From positions 496,001 to 560,000 of the forward strand of contig NZ_JAMLFW010000002.1 of the NCBI RefSeq assembly GCF_024256385.1: a stretch of DNA of 64,000 bases, in the 5' to 3' direction. Positions 8,339-16,624 of this stretch are shown in pieces. Every line of letters starts with the position of its first letter. Positions within the stretch are counted from its first letter, which is position 1. The position numbers and the translations under genes were made by a program. Source of the stretch: Anatilimnocola floriformis. Its GTDB lineage: Bacteria; Planctomycetota; Planctomycetia; Pirellulales; Pirellulaceae. The notes under the pieces were generated by a model that was not told the DNA's origin, did no database searches, and was given only the letters and a program-made list of their open reading frames with translations.

Positions 8339-8623
8339 TCATGCCGACGGTCGGCGCGCGGAAAGGTCCGCGACGCCGCGCCATTGCCAAACGACAGTCG
8401 ATCCGCGTTTACCCCCGCCCGATGGTTCGACGTAGCCTCGACGGTGCAACAGCCGCAGATCCCTCAGCACGGTTCGCTTGCTCCAAGGTTTGCTTGTCCG
8501 CTCAGCGAGGCGATCGGCAAGAGTGCCGGCGCTCAATGGGCAGGACGCGTGGCGGAGCAATTCCGTGATGTACAGAACGCGATCGATTGCAGTCTCAGCG
8601 TCGAAATTGGCGGGAGCGATCAT
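8339..8623 (-). CDS. Winged-helix DNA-binding-like protein, paralogue of 7118-7510
   Basis: A 94-aa protein with a winged-helix core: RVLYITELLRHA, then SAGTLADRLAERT, recognition helix SKRTVLRDLRLLHRRG and a beta wing ending TVVWQW. ATG at 8623 has GAGGG upstream. It shares the helix pattern of the 130-aa protein at 7118-7510, so the early operon carries two related regulators. Target unknown; it may act on the divergent promoter region at 8870-8991. Confidence 0.65.
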   Translation of the reverse strand: MIAPANFDAETAIDRVLYITELLRHASCPLSAGTLADRLAERTSKPWSKRTVLRDLRLLHRRGYVEPSGGGKRGSTVVWQWRGVADLSARRPSA

Positions 8624-8626
8624 CGG

Positions 8627-8767
8627 TTACCCTCGGGGATGACGGGGGAAACAGCCTGGCGATAGCACAGGCGGATGAAGCGGACCGGGCAAAATAGTGC
8701 GACAGCCGGTGTCGCACTTCCCAATCTCAGAATTGCCGCTCCGAATTGCGGCTTGTAGAATCAACAT
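8627..8767 (-). CDS. Possible 46-aa protein at the head of the early operon
   Basis: ATG at 8767 has AAGGA 8 nt upstream, and the frame ends 3 bp before the next gene's start. The product has two Cys in GKCDTGC and a Pro-rich end. A perfect 8-bp palindrome (8697-8717) lies inside it. Against it: short length, biased composition, and an overlap with a rightward terminator-like structure just upstream. It may instead be a leader or noncoding region. Confidence 0.3.
   Translation of the reverse strand: MLILQAAIRSGNSEIGKCDTGCRTILPGPLHPPVLSPGCFPRHPRG
8697..8717. promoter_or_regulatory. Perfect 8-bp palindrome in the element's control region
   Basis: GTGCGACA and TGTCGCAC flank a 5-nt centre. A further GTCGCAC occurs at 8948-8954 near the repressor promoter, so this may be an operator sequence shared by both promoters, or simply an RNA hairpin. 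Confidence 0.35.
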
Positions 8768-8803
8768 CGCAACGTTCCTTATCCGGGACCATTTGCACCG
8801 GCT

Positions 8804-8838
8804 CGCTGATGGGTTCCAGCCTTCAGCGGGCTTTTTTC
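8804..8838 (+). terminator. Rightward Rho-independent terminator-like hairpin
   Basis: CGCTGA (8804-8809) pairs with TCAGCG (8823-8828), with further internal GG/CC pairs, followed by GGCTTTTTT. No protein gene on the plus strand ends here, so it may end a small rightward RNA or block readthrough into the repressor region. Confidence 0.55.
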
Positions 8839-8869
8839 GTATCCACACGGCTCCCTGCCGCGGTAACGG

Positions 8870-8991
8870 GTGAGCGGGCAATATGACACCCGCAACACAC
8901 CACTGTCAACTATCTCGCAATGTGGGATATGTAGCACTGCGGCAAAAGTCGCACTGCCGGTGACCTGCGCAGCTGTTTAGACTCCGGCCTT
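8870..8991 (+). promoter_or_regulatory. Control region upstream of the element's repressor-like gene
   Basis: This 120-bp stretch separates the leftward early genes from the rightward HTH gene. It has two direct GCACTGC copies 17 bp apart (8934-8940 and 8951-8957) and a GTCGCAC (8948-8954) that matches a half-site at 8711-8717. They could be operators for the HTH protein. Clear -35/-10 boxes were not identified. Confidence 0.4.
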
Positions 8992-9228
8992 ATGGCAAAA
9001 GTCACCGAACAACTTCGCGCCCACTTGATCGCTCGTGGCGATTCGCAAAACCGAATCCATAAGCAAACTGGGCTCAGTCGAAAAACGGTGGCCGATTTTC
9101 TCAGCGGCGAGAACATCCGCGGCGAGACACTCGACACGCTTTGTGAATATGTCGGAGCTGTGCTGACTCTCCCGCCGCTTCCTAAAGAGCCAGGCAAGAA
9201 GGCAAAACCTGCTAAAGGTTCGGGGTAG
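8992..9228 (+). CDS. HTH (Cro/C1-type) repressor-like protein
   Basis: A 78-aa DNA-binding protein with one helix-turn-helix: QNRIHKQTG - LSRKTVADFLSGE (about residues 20-40), then a helix with LDTLCEYVG typical of XRE/Cro folds, and a Lys-rich tail. It lies alone on the plus strand between two leftward blocks, as a lysogeny repressor would, and is followed 14 bp later by a lipoprotein gene in the same direction. The start ATG lacks a strong Shine-Dalgarno sequence. It lacks the C-terminal dimerisation or peptidase domain of CI/LexA repressors. Confidence 0.75.
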   Translation: MAKVTEQLRAHLIARGDSQNRIHKQTGLSRKTVADFLSGENIRGETLDTLCEYVGAVLTLPPLPKEPGKKAKPAKGSG

Positions 9229-9242
9229 CAAGGGGTAGCAGC

Positions 9243-9788
9243 ATGTTCAATCGAATAGCCGCCGTCATCCTTCTCTGTTGTATCGCCGGCTGCAGCGGTC
9301 AACCGCGACTGAAGATCGCAAAGGTCGACGACGTTCACGCCGAGGTGACACGCGTCGCGGCGACTCTCGAGCCGGCAGCCGCGGCCGAGTTCACCACGGC
9401 CGCTGAGGTGCTCGCGATGCATGCGGCACTGAGCGCCACGACGGACAACGCAAAGTTGCTCGCACCGGTCTCCGCTCTGAATGGGAAGACGCCGGCCGCG
9501 ATCGTCGCCGAGTACAAAAAGCTGCCGGCCGATTTGCAACTGAGGTACGGCCGTGAGATCAGCGCGGCACGATCTGAATCCGACTGGCAGCGTGCAAGCC
9601 GTCTTCTGGCTGAAATCATGCGGAGCCCGGGCTACGCGGATAATCTGCCGCTGTTGACTGCAGTTGCCAACGTGAATCGGATTTCGGTAGACGAAAAAAG
9701 GCCGGACAAATGGACCGCAGATCAGTTCGCCAAAGGCATCGATTACCTGATCACCGAGTACGGACCAGATAGCAAATATGGTCCGTAA
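9243..9788 (+). CDS. Predicted lipoprotein co-transcribed with the repressor
   Basis: A 181-aa protein with a lipoprotein signal peptide: MFNRIAAVILLCCIAGCSG, whose lipobox IAGC places the lipidated Cys at residue 17. The mature part is helical and Ala-rich, with no known domain. It follows the HTH gene by 14 bp in the only rightward block of the element, so it is probably expressed in the lysogenic state. By analogy with lipoproteins of lambdoid and streptococcal prophages it could exclude superinfecting phages, but that is inference. The gene ends 2 bp from the convergent tail-block gene at 9791. Confidence 0.7.
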   Translation: MFNRIAAVILLCCIAGCSGQPRLKIAKVDDVHAEVTRVAATLEPAAAAEFTTAAEVLAMHAALSATTDNAKLLAPVSALNGKTPAAIVAEYKKLPADLQLRYGREISAARSESDWQRASRLLAEIMRSPGYADNLPLLTAVANVNRISVDEKRPDKWTADQFAKGIDYLITEYGPDSKYGP

Positions 9789-9790
9789 GC

Positions 9791-9982
9791 TCATTGCTTC
9801 CACCAGTCGGCTTCGTCGCGGCCTTGATCGTGAGGACCGTCGATCACATGATCGCGGACATGCTTGGTCAGATCCCGCAGATGCTCGGTGAGCGTGCCAA
9901 CTTGCTGAGCAACAACCAGCAGTTGTTCGGATAGTGCCACCACTGTGGCTTCCAGACGAGCGATTCTTTCAGATTCGGCCAT
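9791..9982 (-). CDS. Small coiled-coil protein at the end of the tail block
   Basis: A 63-aa protein that is one long amphipathic helix with heptad Leu/Val (ARLEATVVALSEQLLVV, then GTLTEHLRDLTKHV), likely a coiled coil, with a polar C-terminus rich in His, Asp and Trp. It lies 2 bp downstream of the tape measure gene and is the last gene of the leftward late block. It may be a small tail or accessory protein; function unknown. Confidence 0.6.
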   Translation of the reverse strand: MAESERIARLEATVVALSEQLLVVAQQVGTLTEHLRDLTKHVRDHVIDGPHDQGRDEADWWKQ

Positions 9983-9984
9983 TG

Positions 9985-12900
9985 TTACGGTCCTGCCTTT
10001 GCGACCATTTTTCGCGTGTTGCGCTCGACGTCGGCCAGTGTCTCTCTGGCTTTCTGCAGAGTCTTGTTGCTTTCGGTCATGAACTTCAGATGCTCGCGCG
10101 AAACTTTGTTGCTGTCGGCTGCGAAGTCGAGCGATTCTTTCATCAACTCCGCGTTCTTCTCTGCTGCCTTGGCCGCCCGCTCTTGTGGATTGCCACCAGA
10201 TGTACCGCGGCCCATGGCAATCGCCGCTGCTGCCGAGAACGTCGCCGTCATCGACTTTGCATTGAGCATCCCTTGCACTGCCGCGCCGGCTTCGCCGCCA
10301 CCGGCAACGCCGAGATCCGGACCAAGCAATTTGTCGACTTCATCCCACGCGTCGCGACGATCCTTCTCTCCTCGCTTTTTGCGCGCTTCGGCGTTCAGCA
10401 CGTCGAGTTCCTTCTGTGCATCTGCGATCGCGGCATTTGCGTTGTCCGGTCGACCTTGCAACAAGTCATCCAACGCCGCGTTGGATGCCTCATTGTTGAT
10501 TTCTGCCGTGCGGTTCATCTCCGCGATGACCTTGTCGAGCCCAGTCGCAGTCGCACCTGTGAATTCTTTGGCGAACTGCTTCGTTTGGTCGAGAACATTT
10601 GGGGCTATTACTGTGCCGCGCCCCTTGGCCAATTCGGCCTTTGTGTTTTCAAGTCCACGTCGCTGATTTTCTGCAGTCGCTGTGTCGCCGCGGGCCTCTG
10701 CCTCTGCGATCGCTTTTTCGTGCTGTTGCAATTTGAGTTCGAGAGTCCGCTTTTGTCGCTCCCAAGTAACGCCCTTTCGCTGATCTTCCTTGGACATGTC
10801 GACACCGAGGATGCCGCTGGCAATCAAACCAAGCGCGCCGCCGGCAAGGGATGCTTCGAGAAGAAAATCGCTTATCGCATTCACACCGCTTTTCCAAGCG
10901 GCCACGACTTGCGTGATGGCGCCGGTGAACGTCTTCACCACACCCTCAGACCACGAATCCCAAACGGCTGCCATCGTCTTGACGGTCGTTTCCCAGGCTC
11001 CTTTGAAGTCGCCGCCGGCGAGCTTGCCACCGATGTCCTTCACCGCTTTGCCCCACGTGCCACCGATCAGGTTGCCGAGGTTCTCCATACCGGTGACGAT
11101 GGCGAGCTTCAGCCCAGCGATCGCGATTTTGCCGGCAAGCGCCAAGTCGCCTGCTTTGATCGCGTCGTAAATTCCGCCGAACGTCTTTTGAGCGATCTGC
11201 AGGAACGGCTCCAGTGCGGCCGTCACTTGATTCAACGCGGCCTTTCCCTCGGCGCTGTACTGCGTCCAGAGATACACGCCGCCAGCCACCGCGGCGATGA
11301 GCAGCGTGGCTGGATTGAGCATGGCCACCAGACTGCTACCGATCATCATCAGCTGCGGAGCGATCATTGCGACCTGGCCGAGAGCACCGCCAGCCCCTCC
11401 GCCAAGCATGCTGATCAAACCAGCAACGCCGGACAACGCACCGCCGATGCCGCGAGCACCAGCGCCCACCCCGCGGGCCATCATCCCGGCCGTTGAGGCT
11501 CCCATGGATCGAATGCGATTGAATGCCCCCATCGCCGCGGTCGTCAACCCGCGAGCGATCGCTGGTCCCGCCGATGCAAACGCAGAAATAACTCCTCGGG
11601 CGGCCCATGCTGCATAACCAGCAAGCTTGCGGAGATCCTGGCCGATCAACGGAGCCGTGGCACCAAACTGCTGCTTGAGGCGATTGAGAAGGGAGTTTGC
11701 CGAGCCGGCCACCGCGTTCCACGCAGCCGCCGCGCGAGTCGAGATCGCAGCCGTTGCCGCTCCCCAGGCTTGGCCGATCTTGCCAGCAAGCGGACTGGCC
11801 ACTGCGCCGAGTCGGGAAGTAATCGACGTCACCGCGGCGGAGAGAGCACTGCCGACTCTGGCTGACACACTTGACCACGCCGCGCGAACGCCGTCGGCGG
11901 CCGTAGCGGCGATTCCCCGGATCCTGCCCATCGCGTTGGCCATGCCGGTGGCGAGATCCATCGCGAGGATCGGAAACGCTGCTTTGAAGTACGTCAGCGG
12001 TCGACCGAGCCAATACTGCAACTCGGTGCTGAACTTGCTCGCAACGGAGGTTGCGCTTGCGAATGCCGAGCGAGCACTGGCAACGATCGCGTTGAACGCA
12101 GCGGGGACCTTGCTGGCTGCATTACTCAAACTTGCCCACAGTGCATTTCCCGCCGAGACCGCAGCCGCTCCAACCACGTCGGCCATTGTGCGAGCGGCGA
12201 CCGCAACTGTGCCAAGTGCGGATCGGCCAAGGTTTAGTGCTGTCACAAATCCGCTGCCGATCGACATGCCGACGCGCTGCACGCTGCCGATGGCACTGAT
12301 CGCAAATCGCTGAATGCCGGCGAGTGACGAGTTGAAAAGGTTCGTCGCGTAGATAGCCGGCGAAAGCATTGTGCTGAACACGCCGAGCGCGGTACCTGCA
12401 CCGCTAATCGCCAAGCCGAACCCAATGAGGCCAGCGCCGCCGGCAGCAATTACACCACCGATCGCGATGCCAGCAACGGCAACTTGTGCGATCGACACAG
12501 CCAGGCCGCTGTTCGCCTTGATCCACTTGCCCACGACTTCGACGATTTCACGGCCGCGCGTGATCAGCGGCGTGACAACCGGGAGCAGGTCGTTGCCGAA
12601 TGCCTCTGCAGTATTCTTGATCGCACCCTGCAAGGCCTTCAGTTGGTTCGAGAATGACCCGGCGGTTTTGATGGCATCGCCGATGGCACCCTGGCGGCCC
12701 ATCGATTCTCTGATGATCGATATGCGAGCCAGCACCTTTTGCGTTTCCGTCGCGCCCTTCTGAATCGACGGAAAGCCCATCGCCAGCATCTTCTGATTGA
12801 GTGCTGCCTCTTTAATATTTACGCCGAACATGTCCAACACTTCGCCCGAACCGCTGAGGGCAGAAATGAACCGCTGCAGTGCTTCAGGATCCGAAATGTT

Positions 12901-13359
12901 GTGGAATGACGCGAAGTCGACGCTGAGTGCGGTCAGCTCTTTGGATAAGTCTGCAGCCTTCCCCGAACCCATCCCCAGGCCCCGAAAGAATGCCTGCAAC
13001 GCTGAGAGTGACGTCAACGTTTCGGACTTCGACCGGCCAACTGCTGCCGCAAACTCTTCAGACCACTTGCGAGTCGCGCCTGCCTGATCGGCAAAGACTG
13101 CTTCGAACTTGCTGACGGTTTCCATCAGATCGCCGGCGGCCTTGATGGGCATCGCGAGCGCAGAGGCAACTAGGCCAAACGTTGCAGCGATGCTGAACCC
13201 AATTCGTGCCACGCTGGAACCGAGTACCTGCATGCCCGCGCCAAACGCCTGCAACTGCTGCTTGGCGCCATTGAGAGCTCGCGCCATGCCGGCGGGGAGA
13301 TTGTTCTTCACGCTGAGTTCGACGAATGCCCGGCCCGCGCGAATATCACTTGCAGCCAC
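9985..13359 (-). CDS. Phage tail tape measure protein
   Basis: A 1124-aa tape measure protein, which sets tail length and helps genome delivery in siphophages. The N-terminal TP901-like core domain is clear (about residues 75-290): AAGDLMETVSKFEAVF, a LSALQAFFRGLGM stretch, VDFASFHNISDPEALQRFISALSG and GVNIKEAALNQKMLAMGF. It is followed by hydrophobic segments (about 285-330), a long Ala/Ser-rich repetitive helical region, a further hydrophobic stretch near 640-690, and a charged helical C-terminus. The start lies 2 bp after the gp10-like gene. The length would fit a tail of ordinary siphophage size, so this gene looks functional. Confidence 0.92.
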   Translation of the reverse strand: MAASDIRAGRAFVELSVKNNLPAGMARALNGAKQQLQAFGAGMQVLGSSVARIGFSIAATFGLVASALAMPIKAAGDLMETVSKFEAVFADQAGATRKWSEEFAAAVGRSKSETLTSLSALQAFFRGLGMGSGKAADLSKELTALSVDFASFHNISDPEALQRFISALSGSGEVLDMFGVNIKEAALNQKMLAMGFPSIQKGATETQKVLARISIIRESMGRQGAIGDAIKTAGSFSNQLKALQGAIKNTAEAFGNDLLPVVTPLITRGREIVEVVGKWIKANSGLAVSIAQVAVAGIAIGGVIAAGGAGLIGFGLAISGAGTALGVFSTMLSPAIYATNLFNSSLAGIQRFAISAIGSVQRVGMSIGSGFVTALNLGRSALGTVAVAARTMADVVGAAAVSAGNALWASLSNAASKVPAAFNAIVASARSAFASATSVASKFSTELQYWLGRPLTYFKAAFPILAMDLATGMANAMGRIRGIAATAADGVRAAWSSVSARVGSALSAAVTSITSRLGAVASPLAGKIGQAWGAATAAISTRAAAAWNAVAGSANSLLNRLKQQFGATAPLIGQDLRKLAGYAAWAARGVISAFASAGPAIARGLTTAAMGAFNRIRSMGASTAGMMARGVGAGARGIGGALSGVAGLISMLGGGAGGALGQVAMIAPQLMMIGSSLVAMLNPATLLIAAVAGGVYLWTQYSAEGKAALNQVTAALEPFLQIAQKTFGGIYDAIKAGDLALAGKIAIAGLKLAIVTGMENLGNLIGGTWGKAVKDIGGKLAGGDFKGAWETTVKTMAAVWDSWSEGVVKTFTGAITQVVAAWKSGVNAISDFLLEASLAGGALGLIASGILGVDMSKEDQRKGVTWERQKRTLELKLQQHEKAIAEAEARGDTATAENQRRGLENTKAELAKGRGTVIAPNVLDQTKQFAKEFTGATATGLDKVIAEMNRTAEINNEASNAALDDLLQGRPDNANAAIADAQKELDVLNAEARKKRGEKDRRDAWDEVDKLLGPDLGVAGGGEAGAAVQGMLNAKSMTATFSAAAAIAMGRGTSGGNPQERAAKAAEKNAELMKESLDFAADSNKVSREHLKFMTESNKTLQKARETLADVERNTRKMVAKAGP

Positions 13360-13361
13360 AA

Positions 13362-13865
13362 CTAGCCTCCTGAGCCAATGCCCGAATAACTGCTCCCCAT
13401 CCCGCCGTCGCCGATGCGGCCGCTGAACGATGAGCCCAGCAGACTCTCTTTTCGATCAAGCGCCGGACCAATAAACGGCCGAGGGGCGAGGTGCTCCAAA
13501 GAAGAGGTCGACGGCCGATCTTCGCCGTGCTCCAGTGAGCCACCGACGTCACCGATGATCGAATAACCCGTGCCGATCACCGCGGTATCGCTTGCCTTGT
13601 CGACGTCGTACCGAATTGCGGCACGGATGTTCTTCCGGGGCATACCGCGAGTGAGCGGCGCTTCACCCGGCCGTGAGTTTTGCCTTCGAGCCCGCCGCCC
13701 CCGTCGACGGCCACCGCCACTTGCTGGCGGGGCTCTTTTGATCGTGCTCTTAGCATCTTGGCTGATTGCGTACGACGTCCGCTGTAGCGCGCGGTCGATT
13801 TCCTTTTCAGCCGCCGACAGAATCGGCTTCGAGGTATCTTCGAACTGCGTTTTGACGTCGAACAT
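13362..13865 (-). CDS. HK97 gp10-like tail component
   Basis: A 167-aa protein resembling the HK97 gp10/phiE125 gp10 family, which takes part in head-tail joining or tail completion. The pattern is typical: N-terminal helix with IDRALQRTSYAISQDAKSTIKRA, an Arg-rich disordered loop (GGGRRRGRRARR), a beta region AVIGTGYSIIGDVGGSLEHG, and the motif APRPFIGPALDRKE. The C-terminus is Gly/Ser-rich. It directly precedes the tape measure gene (2-bp gap), whereas in many siphophages it sits nearer to the head genes, so intervening tail genes seem to be missing or moved. Confidence 0.75.
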   Translation of the reverse strand: MFDVKTQFEDTSKPILSAAEKEIDRALQRTSYAISQDAKSTIKRAPPASGGGRRRGRRARRQNSRPGEAPLTRGMPRKNIRAAIRYDVDKASDTAVIGTGYSIIGDVGGSLEHGEDRPSTSSLEHLAPRPFIGPALDRKESLLGSSFSGRIGDGGMGSSYSGIGSGG

Positions 13866-13915
13866 CGCTATTCACTTGCTTGGTGGTAATTTTTCCACCA
13901 ACCAACTTTCGAAGG

Positions 13916-14401
13916 TTAGGAGTCGCCGTTCGCGATCTTCGCGAGCAGCTTCTCGAAGTCGCTTTGAAAACGCTGCTCAAGCGCGCCATCGATCTGCGTT
14001 TGAATGCTCTCGTCATTCAACTTTTCGAGAGCATTGGTCATGCCGCGTTCATTGGCGTCGGTGATCTTCTTAACCACCGAAAGCACAACCTCGCGCTTTC
14101 GTTTCGGGAAGATATCCGCAATCGCGGCGAGAAGTGCCACCGTTGCCGGCTCGATGACATCGCCGACAAGAGCGCGGCCGAATTGCTCCGCGGTTATCTT
14201 CTGTTCGTCGGCCTGAGGACGGCAAGCGACATACAACACATCCACCAACAAGCACATGTCGTCGCTCAGGCGCTGAAAACCGGCCGCATCCATGGCGATC
14301 GGATCGAAGTTACACTCGCGACGGATCACGCTGACTTTGTTGGTGTCGAGGTTTACCAGCCATTCGCGGCCGGCATTGTCTTTAAAACTTGGCACTGACA
14401 A
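13916..14401 (-). CDS. Late-block protein, possibly tail assembly related
   Basis: A 161-aa protein, mixed at the N-terminus (FKDNAGREWLVNLDTNKVSVIRRECNF) and helical afterwards, with charged C-terminal helices and no recognised domain. Its place between the gp10-like gene and unknown late genes, and its small acidic helical form, fit a tail assembly chaperone or minor tail protein, but there is no clear slippery sequence to prove a chaperone. Function is inferred only from position. Confidence 0.6.
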   Translation of the reverse strand: MSVPSFKDNAGREWLVNLDTNKVSVIRRECNFDPIAMDAAGFQRLSDDMCLLVDVLYVACRPQADEQKITAEQFGRALVGDVIEPATVALLAAIADIFPKRKREVVLSVVKKITDANERGMTNALEKLNDESIQTQIDGALEQRFQSDFEKLLAKIANGDS

Positions 14402-14466
14402 TCTCCATGAGCATGAAGTGAAAAATTATTCGGTGATCTCGAGCTCGGATGGTGAGCAATTGGCTG

Positions 14467-14919
14467 TCATGCCGAGCATCGGGTAAGGAAATGGGAACGT
14501 AAAATTGGCGATTGCGAGGCAACTTCCCAGCCTTCGTAATGCAATCCAACGCTAAGCGGGTCCTGATCTGAGCCGTAAACTGTCGCTCCGATTTTGCCAC
14601 CTGGTTGCGTCAGACCGCTGAGAAATTCGCGGGGATTGGGAGTGATCGCGCCCAGATCAGGATCAACGCACGGGTCGACATTCTGGTTGATCGTGTAATA
14701 AAGGCGATACAGGTCACCCCAGGTCTCTGCTGCCCCTTCGACGTAGTTGCCACCGTTGCGCGAACCAAGAATATCGGGATTGATGTCGGTGTAGTCGCAA
14801 AGCTTCCAAGCCGGCGGGCCGCTGCCTTTGCAGCAGCAACACTTGCCATCCGGTCCGGCACGCAGAAGCTTCCCGTTGCGCCTGAGGAGTTTTCCGTTTT
14901 TTGAGCAGAGCTTCGCCAT
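14467..14919 (-). CDS. Cys-rich late-block protein with repeated N-terminal basic motif
   Basis: A 150-aa protein. The N-terminus has a repeated basic pattern (LCSKNGKLLRRNGKLLRAGPDG) broken by an unusual run of four Cys followed by KGSGPP. Another Cys is in KLCDYTD and one in VDPCVDP. This layout (K/G repeat, Cys cluster, then a Trp/Tyr-rich beta region) would suit metal binding or a minor virion protein. I do not recognise the family. No signal peptide. It lies between two other late-block unknowns. Confidence 0.6.
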   Translation of the reverse strand: MAKLCSKNGKLLRRNGKLLRAGPDGKCCCCKGSGPPAWKLCDYTDINPDILGSRNGGNYVEGAAETWGDLYRLYYTINQNVDPCVDPDLGAITPNPREFLSGLTQPGGKIGATVYGSDQDPLSVGLHYEGWEVASQSPILRSHFLTRCSA

Positions 14920-15040
14920 AGGTGACCGGCAAATACGAGAGGCTTCGCGGCGCTATTCCAGCTGACCCGCGAAGCCGCCCGACGATCGTATTAAAAAGGC
15001 CGCGCGGCCAAAGCAGAGAACGGTCCGCGCGGCCCCCAAG

Positions 15041-16282
15041 CTAAACGAATAAAAGTGGATTCTTGCGACGCAGTTCAGCCAGCTTGCCTGGCGCCGAATT
15101 GGCGTCCGCATTCGCACGCCAAGCGAGGATCCTGCGCTCGCTGGCCGCTTTGATCTCAGCCTTGTAACGACTCTCGAGCTCAGCGTGATCTGCTACCGCC
15201 GCTTTCACCTCAGCAATCGCCGCATCTGTATTTTTCGCCAACTCCGTAAGCTCGTCCGCTTCACGAAGCAAGGCGACGTCGCGCACCGCACGCTCACGGT
15301 CGAACGCCTCATGCGTGCAGCTTGATTCCTTGCACGCCTTTTGAATTTCTGGCCCATCATTCGCAAATCGGCAATGAAGAGACGCGCAGACTTCGGCCAG
15401 CAATTTCACATCGCCGTCGACGGTCTCATTGTTTTTCATCCGCGTGATCACCTCGCGGTAGATCGCCAAGGTTTTCTGCCGTGCCTCAATTGCGGCTTTG
15501 TCTTCTGCAGAGTTCCACTCGCCGACAATGTCGAAGGCCTGATGAACCGGGTCGGCATCACGTTTCGCCGTGGCGTTGGCGTTGGCGGCAGTCTCGACAG
15601 CTGTTGCCGCGACTTCGTTGTCGGCATTTTTCCGCTGGCGAAGAATTCGCACGGCAAGCGAGGGAGACCAGGTGGGGACGATGTTGTATTTCTCGACCCA
15701 AGTTCGAAGCGCGTCGAATGTCAGGTAGCCGCCATGCTCCGAGTGTCCTTCAGCATTTCGTATCTCGCCAGCTTGCAATGCCGCGGTGAGCCTGTCACCA
15801 GGAAATCCAAGCAGCTGTACGGCCGTTTGGAAGTTCGTAATGTCGTTTCGGCCGAAACCCACCTTGGGGTTCGAGAGCGGCAGCGCTTCGCTAAGCGTGA
15901 GTGACTGCAGTACTTCAATCACCTTTGTGACTTTGATCGAAACCTTCGTCTTGCGCAGAAACTCTACTGCGGTAGAAACTCCAATTCCGTCATGAGTAAA
16001 TGTGTGATGGTGGCCGCTGGCCGTATAAGTCACACGCTGAAACGTGCTTCGGATTTCCTTTTCCGCTTCGGCAGTTCGCAACGCCGATGAGGCTTCGTCA
16101 TTCAACATCAGCAACCAATCGCTGCGCTCGATGGTTCGATCACCGAAGTGTTTCACGAGCCAATCGAGAACGCCATGTGGATCTGGATTCACTTCGTCGA
16201 CATCAACGGCAATATCGTCGTCGTCTCCGATTCCCTTCAGAGATTCGAGTTCAGCGGCGGTCACTGCGGCACGTGCGGACAT
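15041..16282 (-). CDS. Large late-block protein of unknown function
   Basis: A 413-aa protein. The frame extends to 16396, but ATG at 16282 (MSARAAVTAAELES) has an AGGAAA upstream and is preferred. It is acidic near the N-terminus (GIGDDDDIAVDVDEV), has a central His-rich patch (TASGHHHTFTHDG), and a long charged helical C-terminal half (about residues 260-400). It stands where siphophages often encode the major capsid protein, but I see no HK97-fold signature, so it should not be called capsid. A structural or scaffolding role is possible. Confidence 0.6.
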   Translation of the reverse strand: MSARAAVTAAELESLKGIGDDDDIAVDVDEVNPDPHGVLDWLVKHFGDRTIERSDWLLMLNDEASSALRTAEAEKEIRSTFQRVTYTASGHHHTFTHDGIGVSTAVEFLRKTKVSIKVTKVIEVLQSLTLSEALPLSNPKVGFGRNDITNFQTAVQLLGFPGDRLTAALQAGEIRNAEGHSEHGGYLTFDALRTWVEKYNIVPTWSPSLAVRILRQRKNADNEVAATAVETAANANATAKRDADPVHQAFDIVGEWNSAEDKAAIEARQKTLAIYREVITRMKNNETVDGDVKLLAEVCASLHCRFANDGPEIQKACKESSCTHEAFDRERAVRDVALLREADELTELAKNTDAAIAEVKAAVADHAELESRYKAEIKAASERRILAWRANADANSAPGKLAELRRKNPLLFV

Positions 16283-16349
16283 GGTTTGATTTCCTGGAGC
16301 TTGGTGATTGGAGCTTGAGCGGTGTTCAAAAGGCGGGTGATCCGCCTTT

Positions 16350-16601
16350 TTAGGCTCCTCGTTCGGTTTGATCTTTGGCCCGCTCAAGGACATCAATCAG
16401 GTGTCGCCGAGCGAGCGACGGGGAAGCTGTAATCGTGAGCGGATTCCATCGTTTTGTGGCATCGAACGATGTGTAGTTGACGACGGCTCCCAAGAATTCC
16501 GCTCGCGTGGCTAAACCCGTGATCATCAGAGGAGCAATCGCGCCGTTGCGGCTGACGAGTTCGTTGATCAACTCAGCTGGTGTGGCGACTGAAATATCCA
16601 T
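16350..16601 (-). CDS. Small late-block protein
   Basis: An 83-aa protein starting at MDISVATPAELINELVSRNG. The frame is open further upstream, but ATG at 16601 has a strong AAGAAGGG site, while the upstream extension is very basic and overlaps the next gene. It is composed of a helix, a hydrophobic stretch (APLMITGLATRAEFLGAVVNY), and a C-terminal helix. No recognised domain. It may be a head-completion or connector-type protein by position only. Confidence 0.6.
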   Translation of the reverse strand: MDISVATPAELINELVSRNGAIAPLMITGLATRAEFLGAVVNYTSFDATKRWNPLTITASPSLARRHLIDVLERAKDQTERGA

Positions 16602-16624
16602 AACGGACCCTTCTTTGCGGCCGA

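Noticed and set aside
9934-11496. A 520-aa plus-strand frame.
   Set aside because: It lies antisense to the tape measure gene, whose domain is clear; the codon pattern makes long antisense frames common in GC-rich DNA.
15041-16282. Major capsid protein.
   Set aside because: The position fits, but no HK97-fold features were seen and the composition is charged and helical, so it is left as unknown.
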